A stretch of 61,844 nt of DNA from positions 1 to 61,844 of the forward strand of contig CAINLR010000188.1 in assembly GCA_903850425.1 (NCBI GenBank), given 5' to 3'. Made by a program: the position numbers and the translations under genes. The notes beneath the pieces are model-generated. The model worked only from the letters and a program-made list of their open reading frames with translations, was not told the origin of the DNA and did not search any database. Below, piece after piece: positions 16,783 to 25,512 of the stretch (position 1 is the stretch's first letter; each line of letters opens with the position of its first letter). The stretch is from an uncultured Verrucomicrobia subdivision 3 bacterium. GTDB lineage: Bacteria > Verrucomicrobiota > Verrucomicrobiia > Limisphaerales > UBA11358.

Positions 16783-19700
16783 TCATTGCCCAGCGGTTAT
16801 GCGATAGAAACGTTGCGGCCAGTTCGTGACGGTCACATCCGTAAATCTATATTCGCCGGGCAGCGGTTCAGTCGCGGTTCCCAACTTCTCCCAATCCAAA
16901 AGATTGGTCGTCGCCCAGACATTGTAGGTGGCATTGGAATCTCCCAGGAAACTAACATTGAAACTACCACCGCCAAGCTCCCAAACCGTGTTCGTAAATT
17001 GAGGCACGGCGGGAAGTCCGATGTTCACTATTACTTGCGCCACGCTTGAGCTATAGAATCCGTCGTCGCCGCTAAAACTAAAGGTCGCATACGGACTTCC
17101 CGTTTCGTTGGGCGCGGGAGCGAAAAAGACACGCCCATTCGGGTCACTGACCAAGGTATTCGGCGTGTTGATCAAGTCGCCTCGGGTGCCACCAGAATAC
17201 TGATAAAGCGCACCGGCGGCGGGCAACGACTGAATATGAAAGGTCAGCGAATTTCCATCGGGACTAATAGCTGGAAGTGCCACGGCTAGGTCATGACTCA
17301 CATAACCCGAAATCATGGCATTGGTCGCGACCGGCGGCTGGTTGCCAATCGCCAGGCCAAAGTTCGTCCCACCGACCATGGCGGCCACGTTCGTCAAACC
17401 AACTGGAATATTGATTTGCCCCTGAATATTGTTGCCCCAGCCTGCCAGCGTGCCATTCGCCTTCAAGGCAAGATTAAACGTTCCGCCCGCTGCAACCGCC
17501 AGAACATTGGTCAGACTTCTCGGTGCATTCGTCTGACCATTGGCGCTGCTACCCCAACCCACCACCGTGGCGGCGGCTCCCCCCACACCATAAGTAGATG
17601 CCAGAACCTCGTTCGCACTCATGAGTTCCCAGGCATTCAAGACGCGGTTGTAAACTTGAATTTCGGCCATATCGCCGTTGAAAAAATAGGATCCGGTAGT
17701 CATCCCACCGATTAGAAAGTTATAATTGCCGCGCGCCGCCGTGCAGAGCGAGGTTTGCATTGCCACTTTGACACTGTCCACATACAGGCTGATGGTCTCA
17801 CCAGCGCGCACATACATAGCGATATGAGGATTACCATCGGTCACGTTGCCACCATAGAGGCTGAAATCCGCTCCGCAGCCATTGGCCCCAGCACCTAACC
17901 CGGCACCAAGCTGGGTGCCGTTAATACAGAACGCCCAATCGGGAACCGCGTTCGGTTGCTCGCAACCGAGCAGACCGGTGTTCTGATAAAACAGACTGGA
18001 GACATTGCCGGCTGTAGCCGTTTTGAACACTACCACCAGGGTAAAACTGCCGGCGGCAGACAGCGGACTGTTGGTGGCCGCCACCGTCAAATACTGACTG
18101 CTGCCACTGGCGAAACGCACGACCTTGTGCCCGTTCAGAACATTGGCATAGAGTCTGGGACGATTGCCTGCCGTGGTCTGCGTCGCATTCCGGTTGCCGA
18201 AAATATCGGTCCAATTACTTACCGAGAAACTATCCGCGCCCGCCAGACTGTCCGCCGTCCATTTGCAGATGGCCGTGCCAGCCACACCACTCAGACCATA
18301 AGTGGCTGACAACGCCTGCGTGACTTTCGGTATTTCAAAAAGATTCAATGCGCGATTATAGACCTGGATTTCGGCAATCTCGCCGTCCAAGCAATGTGCG
18401 CCTGCAGTCATGGCCCCGATTTGAAGATCATAGCTGCCCCGCGCGGCGGTGCAGAGCGCATCTTGGGCAGCGACAATCACGCCGTCCACATAGAGCCGCA
18501 CCGTGTTGCCAGACCGCACATACATCGCCACGTGCGGCTTTCCATCCGTCACATTGCCGCCGTAAAGGCTGGCGTCCGTCGTGCAACCGCTCGCTCCGGC
18601 ACCCAGTCCGGCACCCAACTGACTGCCGTTGAGGCATAGTGCCCCATCAGCAACCGCATTAGGTTGTTCGCAACTGAGCAGACCAGTATTGAGATAAAAC
18701 GCATTGGCCACATCGCCGGGGGTCGAAGTCTTGAACACCACTACCAAAGAAAAATTTCCCGCGCCAGACAACGGACTATCAGCGGCGGCGACCGTCAAAT
18801 ACTGACTGGCAGCGGCCGAAAAACGCAGCGTCTTATGTCCGGCGAGACTATTCGTAGTTAACTTGGGCTGGCTGCTGGTTGTGACTTGGATTGCGTTTCT
18901 ACCACTAACACTATCCGTCCAAGTGGCGACCGATGAACCATCGCTGCCAGAAATAGTGTCTGCCACCCATTTGCTGACGGGAAAGAAACTGGCGGAAGTA
19001 ACTCCATCCGCCTTGAGCACCAGGCTGTCATTTTGTCCCGCCGCCACCGCCACGACATTGTTCAAGCCGGCGGGCACATTTGTCTGGCCGAAGTTATTGT
19101 AGCCCCACGCCGTGACGGTGCCATCGGCTTTCAACACCAGGTTATGACCGAACCCCGCCGCCACATTGATGATATTAGACAAGCCCGCCGGCACATTCGT
19201 CTGGCCATAGGCATTGTCGCCCCAGGCCGCCACGGTTTGATCGGTTTTGAGCGCCAGGTTGTGATAACCACCAGCCGCGATGGCGACAACATTGCTCAAG
19301 CCGGCGGGCACGTTTGTCTGGCCATGAGTATTGTCGCCCCAGGCGGCCACCGTCCCGTTGGCCAGTAGCGCCAGACTATGTTGCAATCCACCGGCTACCT
19401 CGACGACATTAGTCAACTCTACTGGCACATTGGTCTGGCCGAAATTATTAGAGCCCCAGGCGATGACGGTTCCATCAGTCTTCAGTCCCAGTCCATGGTT
19501 TGCGCCAGCACCCAACCCAACAACATTCGTCAACCCCGTCGGCAAATTCGTTTCTCCCAGTGCGCCATTGCCCCAAACTTGAACGCGACCGCCGGTGGTA
19601 AATTGCTTGTCGGCTCCCCACGCCATGCCCAAAGCATTGCTCGCGACGACCCGGTAATGATAGAGCCGCCTGGCGGCGAGACCAGCAATGGCGGATTTCA

Positions 19701-21408
19701 CCGCCACCACTACGCCGGCCTGGCCCACGTTGGTCACGGAAGTTTTCACACCATAATTGCTATTCGTTCCCCACTCGATCCAAGCCGTGGCATTGGTGGC
19801 GTTCGGGGTAACCATTCCGCGTAGCGCAGCGCTGCCAGCAGTAATACCGCTGGCCGACTCCGTCACGGCCAGCGGCCGACCATAGATCCGGTTGTAGAGC
19901 ATGAACAAATGATCGGGTCGCACGAGGACATATTTGTTAGTATCCAACGCGCTGGCGATCACCCGCAGGTCGGCCGGCTGCAAATCCCAGGTGTTGGCCT
20001 GCGCCGCGATAAACATGGGCGCGGTGCCGTTCCAAGTTTGGGCGGCATTAGTGATCCCTGAGATAATAGAATTGGTGGAGGAAGAATAACTCACGGCCAA
20101 TCCCAACGTGCGCAAGCCCTGATTCACCGCGGTGTATTGCCCACCGCTCTGGTCGGTCAGGCCCAGTAAAGTCGGACAATTCGTGGCAAAGGCTAGCGCC
20201 ACTCCCGTGGGCACCTGCTCCCAGATCGTGATGACGCGCAGACCGCTCCTTTGCAGATAGGGGTCGGAGATTTTCGCAAACCCCGCCAGATTCGCCGCAT
20301 TCCAGTTTTGCATGTGCGTGTAGCCAGCCCCGGACGGACCGGATATCAGACAATCATTCGTCGTCGCCGTGCTCCAGAAATGATTGAGCATCATCGGATC
20401 CATTTCCGCCGACATTGGCGTCACCGTCCAACCGATGGGAATCGTGCCGCGCGTGCTGGTGTTCCAACGCATCTTCATCACATGCTGCATATACTGGATG
20501 TTGTCGCCGTCGCTCAGGATCAATGAGACATAGACTTTATTCTCCAGTGGCGGTGGCGGCGGAATTTCCGGCACGTTGATGGGCTGGGTAATGCCGCTGA
20601 AGACAGACCCGTTACGCAGATAGTCGCTGGCAAGCACCGGCACGCCGTATTGAGCGATCCAGTTCAAACCGTTGCCTTCGCTGGGCCACCAGCCCATATA
20701 AATGGACTTGTTCGCACTCATGCCGGCCAAAAAGGGTGCCAGCGCGGTTTTGTCTGAAAAGTTGAGGGTTCCCGGATCAAGCCATAGCGTCGCGGACTTC
20801 ACCGCCACGGCGTAATCCCGGAGATTGCCGTGCAAATTCGTATAAAGCCCGGTGAGAATCCGGTGGGTGCATAGCGGCCAATAGTTGGTATAAAGATAGC
20901 CATAGACTTGATACTTGTCCGCAAACCGACCACGCAAGTCTTCGCCGATGGGAAGACTATACGGGGCGTTGGTCAGCGTCGCCAGCAAGCTGGGATCGCA
21001 AATCAACTGATTGTTCACCCCTGCAATTGTCGTCGCTAAATTAAGAGTGTCCGGCTGGTTGGTATCCGTGACGACTACACCCGTAAGATAGGAGCGGTAT
21101 TTAAGAATGAGACCATATCCATTGGTCTGGACATACGCCAAGTTGTGGAGATCAAGCCAGGTAAGCTTCCCCTCACCATCCACGCTGCTGACACAGGCAA
21201 TCTGTGGCTGGGTGCGGTTCACAATTCCTTCGAGAGAAGCAAACAGGTCAATCTCGGCACTGCTGGCGGAACTGACATCTATGCCGTCGAGCACCGGCAC
21301 CGGAGCCGAAAAAGTCGGCAGCAGTTGATTGGTCGGCCAGTTGAGCCCCGCTGCACGCGTGAGACTCAGGCAGGACAGGACGAGCAAGGCTGTAAATATT
21401 TTCTTCAT
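16783..21408 (-). CDS. Giant secreted GxGYxYP / RCC1 / LamG modular protein
   Basis: This is a 1541-residue exported protein. The start at 21408 gives signal peptide MKKIFTALLVLSCLSLTRAA. Residues about 20-520 match the GxGYxYP family, a putative glycoside hydrolase of unproven activity, with VSLILSDGDNIQYMQHVMK as a recognisable core motif. A fibronectin-III-like domain (about 515-605) comes next, then RCC1-type repeats (about 608-805; AWGDNTHGQTNVPAGLSNVV and variants). Two tandem LamG-like modules of about 235 residues (808-1045 and 1048-1273) follow, then more RCC1 repeats, a cadherin/Ig-like domain, and a C-terminal module with YNVWATTNLLDWEKLG ending RFYRITAGQ. The two LamG modules are close copies. 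Divergent from the sedolisin gene. Confidence 0.85.
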   Translation of the reverse strand: MKKIFTALLVLSCLSLTRAAGLNWPTNQLLPTFSAPVPVLDGIDVSSASSAEIDLFASLEGIVNRTQPQIACVSSVDGEGKLTWLDLHNLAYVQTNGYGLILKYRSYLTGVVVTDTNQPDTLNLATTIAGVNNQLICDPSLLATLTNAPYSLPIGEDLRGRFADKYQVYGYLYTNYWPLCTHRILTGLYTNLHGNLRDYAVAVKSATLWLDPGTLNFSDKTALAPFLAGMSANKSIYMGWWPSEGNGLNWIAQYGVPVLASDYLRNGSVFSGITQPINVPEIPPPPPLENKVYVSLILSDGDNIQYMQHVMKMRWNTSTRGTIPIGWTVTPMSAEMDPMMLNHFWSTATTNDCLISGPSGAGYTHMQNWNAANLAGFAKISDPYLQRSGLRVITIWEQVPTGVALAFATNCPTLLGLTDQSGGQYTAVNQGLRTLGLAVSYSSSTNSIISGITNAAQTWNGTAPMFIAAQANTWDLQPADLRVIASALDTNKYVLVRPDHLFMLYNRIYGRPLAVTESASGITAGSAALRGMVTPNATNATAWIEWGTNSNYGVKTSVTNVGQAGVVVAVKSAIAGLAARRLYHYRVVASNALGMAWGADKQFTTGGRVQVWGNGALGETNLPTGLTNVVGLGAGANHGLGLKTDGTVIAWGSNNFGQTNVPVELTNVVEVAGGLQHSLALLANGTVAAWGDNTHGQTNVPAGLSNVVAIAAGGYHNLALKTDQTVAAWGDNAYGQTNVPAGLSNIINVAAGFGHNLVLKADGTVTAWGYNNFGQTNVPAGLNNVVAVAAGQNDSLVLKADGVTSASFFPVSKWVADTISGSDGSSVATWTDSVSGRNAIQVTTSSQPKLTTNSLAGHKTLRFSAAASQYLTVAAADSPLSGAGNFSLVVVFKTSTPGDVANAFYLNTGLLSCEQPNAVADGALCLNGSQLGAGLGAGASGCTTDASLYGGNVTDGKPHVAMYVRSGNTVRLYVDGVIVAAQDALCTAARGSYDLQIGAMTAGAHCLDGEIAEIQVYNRALNLFEIPKVTQALSATYGLSGVAGTAICKWTADSLAGADSFSVSNWTDIFGNRNATQTTAGNRPRLYANVLNGHKVVRFASGSSQYLTVAATNSPLSAAGSFTLVVVFKTATAGNVSSLFYQNTGLLGCEQPNAVPDWAFCINGTQLGAGLGAGANGCGADFSLYGGNVTDGNPHIAMYVRAGETISLYVDSVKVAMQTSLCTAARGNYNFLIGGMTTGSYFFNGDMAEIQVYNRVLNAWELMSANEVLASTYGVGGAAATVVGWGSSANGQTNAPRSLTNVLAVAAGGTFNLALKANGTLAGWGNNIQGQINIPVGLTNVAAMVGGTNFGLAIGNQPPVATNAMISGYVSHDLAVALPAISPDGNSLTFHIQSLPAAGALYQYSGGTRGDLINTPNTLVSDPNGRVFFAPAPNETGSPYATFSFSGDDGFYSSSVAQVIVNIGLPAVPQFTNTVWELGGGSFNVSFLGDSNATYNVWATTNLLDWEKLGTATEPLPGEYRFTDVTVTNWPQRFYRITAGQ

Positions 21409-21787
21409 CGGGACAGATCTGAACACCAATCTCGCTGGTCGGTTCATTGACGCGGAGACCACTAAAAAGGCAATGATTCACGTCGCTGTAACGCACCGCG
21501 TCGCCTTGGATTTTGTCGCGCCCAACCGGTTTCCAAGCCAGCCATGGCGTCGCCAGCGGCAGTTTGGCGACCGGACTATAAACCACTTATGCCTGCATGG
21601 CTTGTGGCACAAAGTGGCCACGGCCAAAAAAAATCACGCGCGCGGTTTTTGCACGCTTCCGGCTGGCATATTCAGTTCGGAAATGAAACTATCCCGCGAT
21701 AAAATCCAGTCCGTTGAAGTCCACTGTATGCCTCACGGCCAGCCGACGTCAGCCAACCGACCTGAATGCGTTAACTTTAATTTTGCT
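21409..21787. promoter_or_regulatory. Divergent promoter region of two giant secreted-protein genes
   Basis: These 379 bases separate the divergent starts at 21408 and 21788. No gene is supported. An open frame crosses it in phase with the peptidase, but lacks family-like sequence and would bury the signal peptide. No clear operator palindrome was seen. Confidence 0.5.
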
Positions 21788-24700
21788 ATGAACCGATTTG
21801 ATTTCAAAATACTCTCCCCCTGGTTGTGTAAGCAAATTGCTGGCGGGCTCTGGCCGGTATTGCTGCTGGCCTTGACCACTTCAATTCAAGCGCAGGAACG
21901 CAGCAAACTCTCGGGGCATGTGCCGGCGGCGGTAAGCCGCCTGCGGGCGACCGTCCAGGAACCTGCCACCAATCGGCTGCGCCTAGTGCTCGGCTTGCCC
22001 CTGCGCCATCAAGCGGAACTCGACAACCTGCTCGGCGAGTTGCATGACTCGGCCAGCACCAATTATCACCAGTGGCTGAAGCCGGCGGAATTCATGCAGC
22101 AGTTTGGCCCCACCGAAGCGGACTATCAGAAAGTGATCCGTTTTGCCCAAGCCAGCGGCTTGAAGGTGACCGGTCTGGTTTCCAACCGGATGTTGGTGGA
22201 TGTCGAAGCGCCGGTGGCAAACATCGAACAAGCGTTTCAGGTGGTCTTGCGGCGTTACCCGCATCCTCGCGAAGCGCGGGAGTTTTTCGCGCCTGATACC
22301 GAGCCGACCGTGGACACAAATGTTCCGTTACTGCATATCAGCGGACTGGACAACTACACCTTGCCGCACCGGCTGGGCGGCGGACTCAAGCCGGTTTCGC
22401 TTAACACCAACATTACGGCCTATGCCACCGGTTCCTCGCCCGGCGGGTATTTCATGGGCAATGATTTTCGCAAGGCGTTCGCACCGGGTGTCACCAACCG
22501 GGGTGCCGGCCAGTATATCGCCATCATTGACGTCGGCGGTCCGTATTACCCGAAGGATATCTACATGTATCAAACGAATGCCGGACTCTCCACCAACATT
22601 GTGGTGACGAACATCATCACTACGTTCACCTCGTATTGGACCAATCCTCCGGCCGGAGCCACCGACGATGAAGGTGAAGAGGTGCTGGATATAGACATGG
22701 CAATGTCCATGGCCCCGGATGCCACTGTTTTGAACTACGAAGGCGAAGCGCATGATCTATTCAATCGGATCGCCAGCGATAATCTGGCCAAGCAAATGAC
22801 GCTGTCCTATGGCTTCGGGATTGACGCCAGCATCATGCAAACCTTTCAGCAATTTGTCGCCCAAGGCCAGGCCATGAGCCAAGCCTCCGGCGATGGTGGA
22901 GCCGATCTGGATGGCGGAACCGGCCTGACGGGCGCGCCTTACTCAACCATTGTGGGTGGGACTGTCCTGACGACCAGCAGCGCCAGCGGGCCCTGGCAGT
23001 CGGAAACGACCTGGGGCGGCAGCGGCGGTGGCATCAGTGGCTACGGTATTCCCTACTGGCAACAGGGCATCAACATGACCACCAATTTGGGCTCCACCAC
23101 TTCGCGCAACTATCCCGATGTGGCGATGCCGGGGACCGACATCTTTACCGTCTATCGCAACGGCACCGTGGTGGGCGCGACCGGTGGCACCAGCGCTTCA
23201 TCGCCGCTATGGGCCGGCTTCATGGCCCTGGTCAATCAGCAGGCCGCGGCACTCGGCAAGCCCGCCGTGGGATTTGTGAATCCCGCGATTTATGCCATTG
23301 GCAAAGGCCCGCGCGCCACCTATACCAACTGCTTTCATGACATCATCACCGGCAATACCTTCACTAGTCAAAATCCTAGTCGCTACCCCGCCCTGCCCGG
23401 CTATGATCTCTGCACCGGCTGGGGCACGCCGACCGGCAGCAATACGATCAACGCTTTGGTGGGAACGGGCACGAACGATTTCACTTTCTATCCGTCGCAA
23501 GGCGTATTCAAACTGGTTGCCGGCGGTTCCGCCAATGCCACGCTGACCCTGACGCGCATGAATGGTCTGGGCGGCAGCGCTACCTTCTCAATCTCCGGCG
23601 TGCCAGAAGGAGTCACTGCGCTCATTAGTCCTACCGCAACCACCAACACCACTTCGCTCTCGCTGACCACGCGGAGCAACACGATTCCGGGCAACTACAA
23701 TCTCACCCTCACCGGCACGATGGGCAGCCTGACTCACTCCTCCACACTGCTGCTTACCATCAGCGCGCCTGTGCCTGGTTCCCTGCCGGTTAGTCTGTCG
23801 CCCTACTACAACCGCGCCGGCTTATGGTCGGATGGCCGCACTTTCAGCGGCGGACTGGATGCCGCCTATTCGTCCTATTCCGCCACTCTGCTCGGCCCGA
23901 CGCTTTCCTGGAATGGACTCGTCTTCAATCTTGGCCCCTCGAATGCGCTGGATGTCGTCTATTGCGCCGGCCAGACGATCACGTTGCCGGCGGGTAAATT
24001 CACCACCTTGCAAGTCCTCGGCACGGCGGTGCAAGGCAGCCAGTTGGCGCAGAACTTCACCATCACCTATACCGACAATTCCACCGCTACCTTTGCACAA
24101 AGTTTCAGTGACTGGGCGAATCCGCAAGCCTATGCCGGTGAATCCGTGGTCTTCAAAATGCCTTACCGCAACTTGAACACGGGCGGCTCGCAGTCGCTGA
24201 ATGTAATGGTCTCTGGCTATAGCTTCACTTTGGATCAGACCAAGACAGTCAAGAGCGTCACGCTTCCGAGCAACTCAAATACGATTCTATTGGCGGCCAT
24301 GCTGGCCAACAGTCCGGTGAGCGCGCCGCTGGCTTTGTATTACAATCGTCCGGGCATGTATGCAGACGGCACGTCGTTCACCAACCCGGCGACCGGCGGC
24401 ATTGACGGCGGTGGCGCAGCCTATTCAGCCACCATCCTGACCGGCTCGCAGACGTGGAGCAACATCGTCTTCAACTTCGGTCCGGCCAATGTGACCAACG
24501 TGATCAGCGCCACCAACCAGACTATCCTGCTGCCGAAGGGCAACTACTCCGCGATCCGCATGCTGGCGGTCGGCGTCCAGGGAAGCCAGACCGCCCAGAC
24601 CTTTACGGCGACTTACACGGACAGCACCACCACGAGTTTTGTCCAAAGCCTGAGCGACTGGTTTTCGCCCCAGAACTATGCCGGCGAATCCAAGGCTGTC

Positions 24701-25339
24701 ATCATGGGCCATCGCAATTCCAGCAACGGCACGGCGGACAACCGCACGTTCTACTTGTATGGTTACTCCTTCAAACTAAACAGCAGCAAGGTGGTTCAGG
24801 GTCTCAAACTGCCAAACAACCCCAATGTCATTGTCACGGCCATCAGTCTTATTCCCAACTGGCAGCCGACTTTTCTCGTCAGTCCATTCACCGAACCAGG
24901 CTTGGTGGCGGGACAAAATTACGCGGCGAACATTGCGACCAACGCCAGCGATCTCAACGGCGATGTCCTGACCTTCTCCAAAGTCAGCGGGCCGGCGTGG
25001 TTGAGCATTTCCGGCAGCGGGGCGTTGAGCGGTCAACCGCTTTACCCCAATGTGGGAACGAATAGTTTCGTGGTCGCCGTGAGTGATCCCGGCACATTGT
25101 CCAATACCGCCACGATGAATCTTACCATCCAACCACCGCCCCCCATCGTGTCCACCATTACCGGCACGACAACCAATATCGCGTTGAACTGGAGCGGCGG
25201 CACCATTCCCTATCAAGCTCAGATGTCCACCAACTTGATGGAGACGAACTGGATGAATGTCGGTGGCTTGATCAACTCGAATACCTTGAACCTTGATCCC
25301 AGCAATCCGGCGGCGTTTTACCGGATCGTGAACCCTTGA
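21788..25339 (+). CDS. Secreted S53 (sedolisin/kumamolisin) peptidase, multidomain
   Basis: This is a 1183-residue exported serine-carboxyl peptidase, a family usually active at acid pH. The start at 21788 leaves a hydrophobic signal (about 15-36, ends IQAQE). A pro-kumamolisin activation domain (about 45-190; RHQAELDNLLGELHD) is followed by the catalytic domain (about 205-560). The Glu/Asp pair lies in GEEVLDIDMAMSMAP (about 295-302), the oxyanion Asp in QASGDGGAD and the nucleophile in GGTSASSP (about 469). Downstream are an Ig-like domain, two repeated beta-sandwich modules of about 180 residues (YYNRAGLWSDG and YYNRPGMYADG), a He_PIG-like Ig domain and the C-terminal FYRIVNP module. All catalytic residues are present. 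Confidence 0.9.
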   Translation: MNRFDFKILSPWLCKQIAGGLWPVLLLALTTSIQAQERSKLSGHVPAAVSRLRATVQEPATNRLRLVLGLPLRHQAELDNLLGELHDSASTNYHQWLKPAEFMQQFGPTEADYQKVIRFAQASGLKVTGLVSNRMLVDVEAPVANIEQAFQVVLRRYPHPREAREFFAPDTEPTVDTNVPLLHISGLDNYTLPHRLGGGLKPVSLNTNITAYATGSSPGGYFMGNDFRKAFAPGVTNRGAGQYIAIIDVGGPYYPKDIYMYQTNAGLSTNIVVTNIITTFTSYWTNPPAGATDDEGEEVLDIDMAMSMAPDATVLNYEGEAHDLFNRIASDNLAKQMTLSYGFGIDASIMQTFQQFVAQGQAMSQASGDGGADLDGGTGLTGAPYSTIVGGTVLTTSSASGPWQSETTWGGSGGGISGYGIPYWQQGINMTTNLGSTTSRNYPDVAMPGTDIFTVYRNGTVVGATGGTSASSPLWAGFMALVNQQAAALGKPAVGFVNPAIYAIGKGPRATYTNCFHDIITGNTFTSQNPSRYPALPGYDLCTGWGTPTGSNTINALVGTGTNDFTFYPSQGVFKLVAGGSANATLTLTRMNGLGGSATFSISGVPEGVTALISPTATTNTTSLSLTTRSNTIPGNYNLTLTGTMGSLTHSSTLLLTISAPVPGSLPVSLSPYYNRAGLWSDGRTFSGGLDAAYSSYSATLLGPTLSWNGLVFNLGPSNALDVVYCAGQTITLPAGKFTTLQVLGTAVQGSQLAQNFTITYTDNSTATFAQSFSDWANPQAYAGESVVFKMPYRNLNTGGSQSLNVMVSGYSFTLDQTKTVKSVTLPSNSNTILLAAMLANSPVSAPLALYYNRPGMYADGTSFTNPATGGIDGGGAAYSATILTGSQTWSNIVFNFGPANVTNVISATNQTILLPKGNYSAIRMLAVGVQGSQTAQTFTATYTDSTTTSFVQSLSDWFSPQNYAGESKAVIMGHRNSSNGTADNRTFYLYGYSFKLNSSKVVQGLKLPNNPNVIVTAISLIPNWQPTFLVSPFTEPGLVAGQNYAANIATNASDLNGDVLTFSKVSGPAWLSISGSGALSGQPLYPNVGTNSFVVAVSDPGTLSNTATMNLTIQPPPPIVSTITGTTTNIALNWSGGTIPYQAQMSTNLMETNWMNVGGLINSNTLNLDPSNPAAFYRIVNP

Positions 25340-25512
25340 AGTGGGTGAACGTCAGCCGGCCACCGGCTCAAGGTGTGAGTGGCCGCGCGGTTGCAGCCAG
25401 GCAGGATTGGGAAAGCAAAAGGCAGTCGCGCGGACTTCAGTCACTGCGCGCGGGCCGACCCCGTGAGCATCAGCTTTTACGGGGCGGCTTCAACAATGGA
25501 TTGGGCTTCTGC

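Noticed and set aside
17580-19580. Possible CRISPR-like or tandem DNA array in the repeats of the giant gene
   Set aside because: Repeats are long, in frame and encode RCC1 and LamG protein modules, with no short unique spacers.
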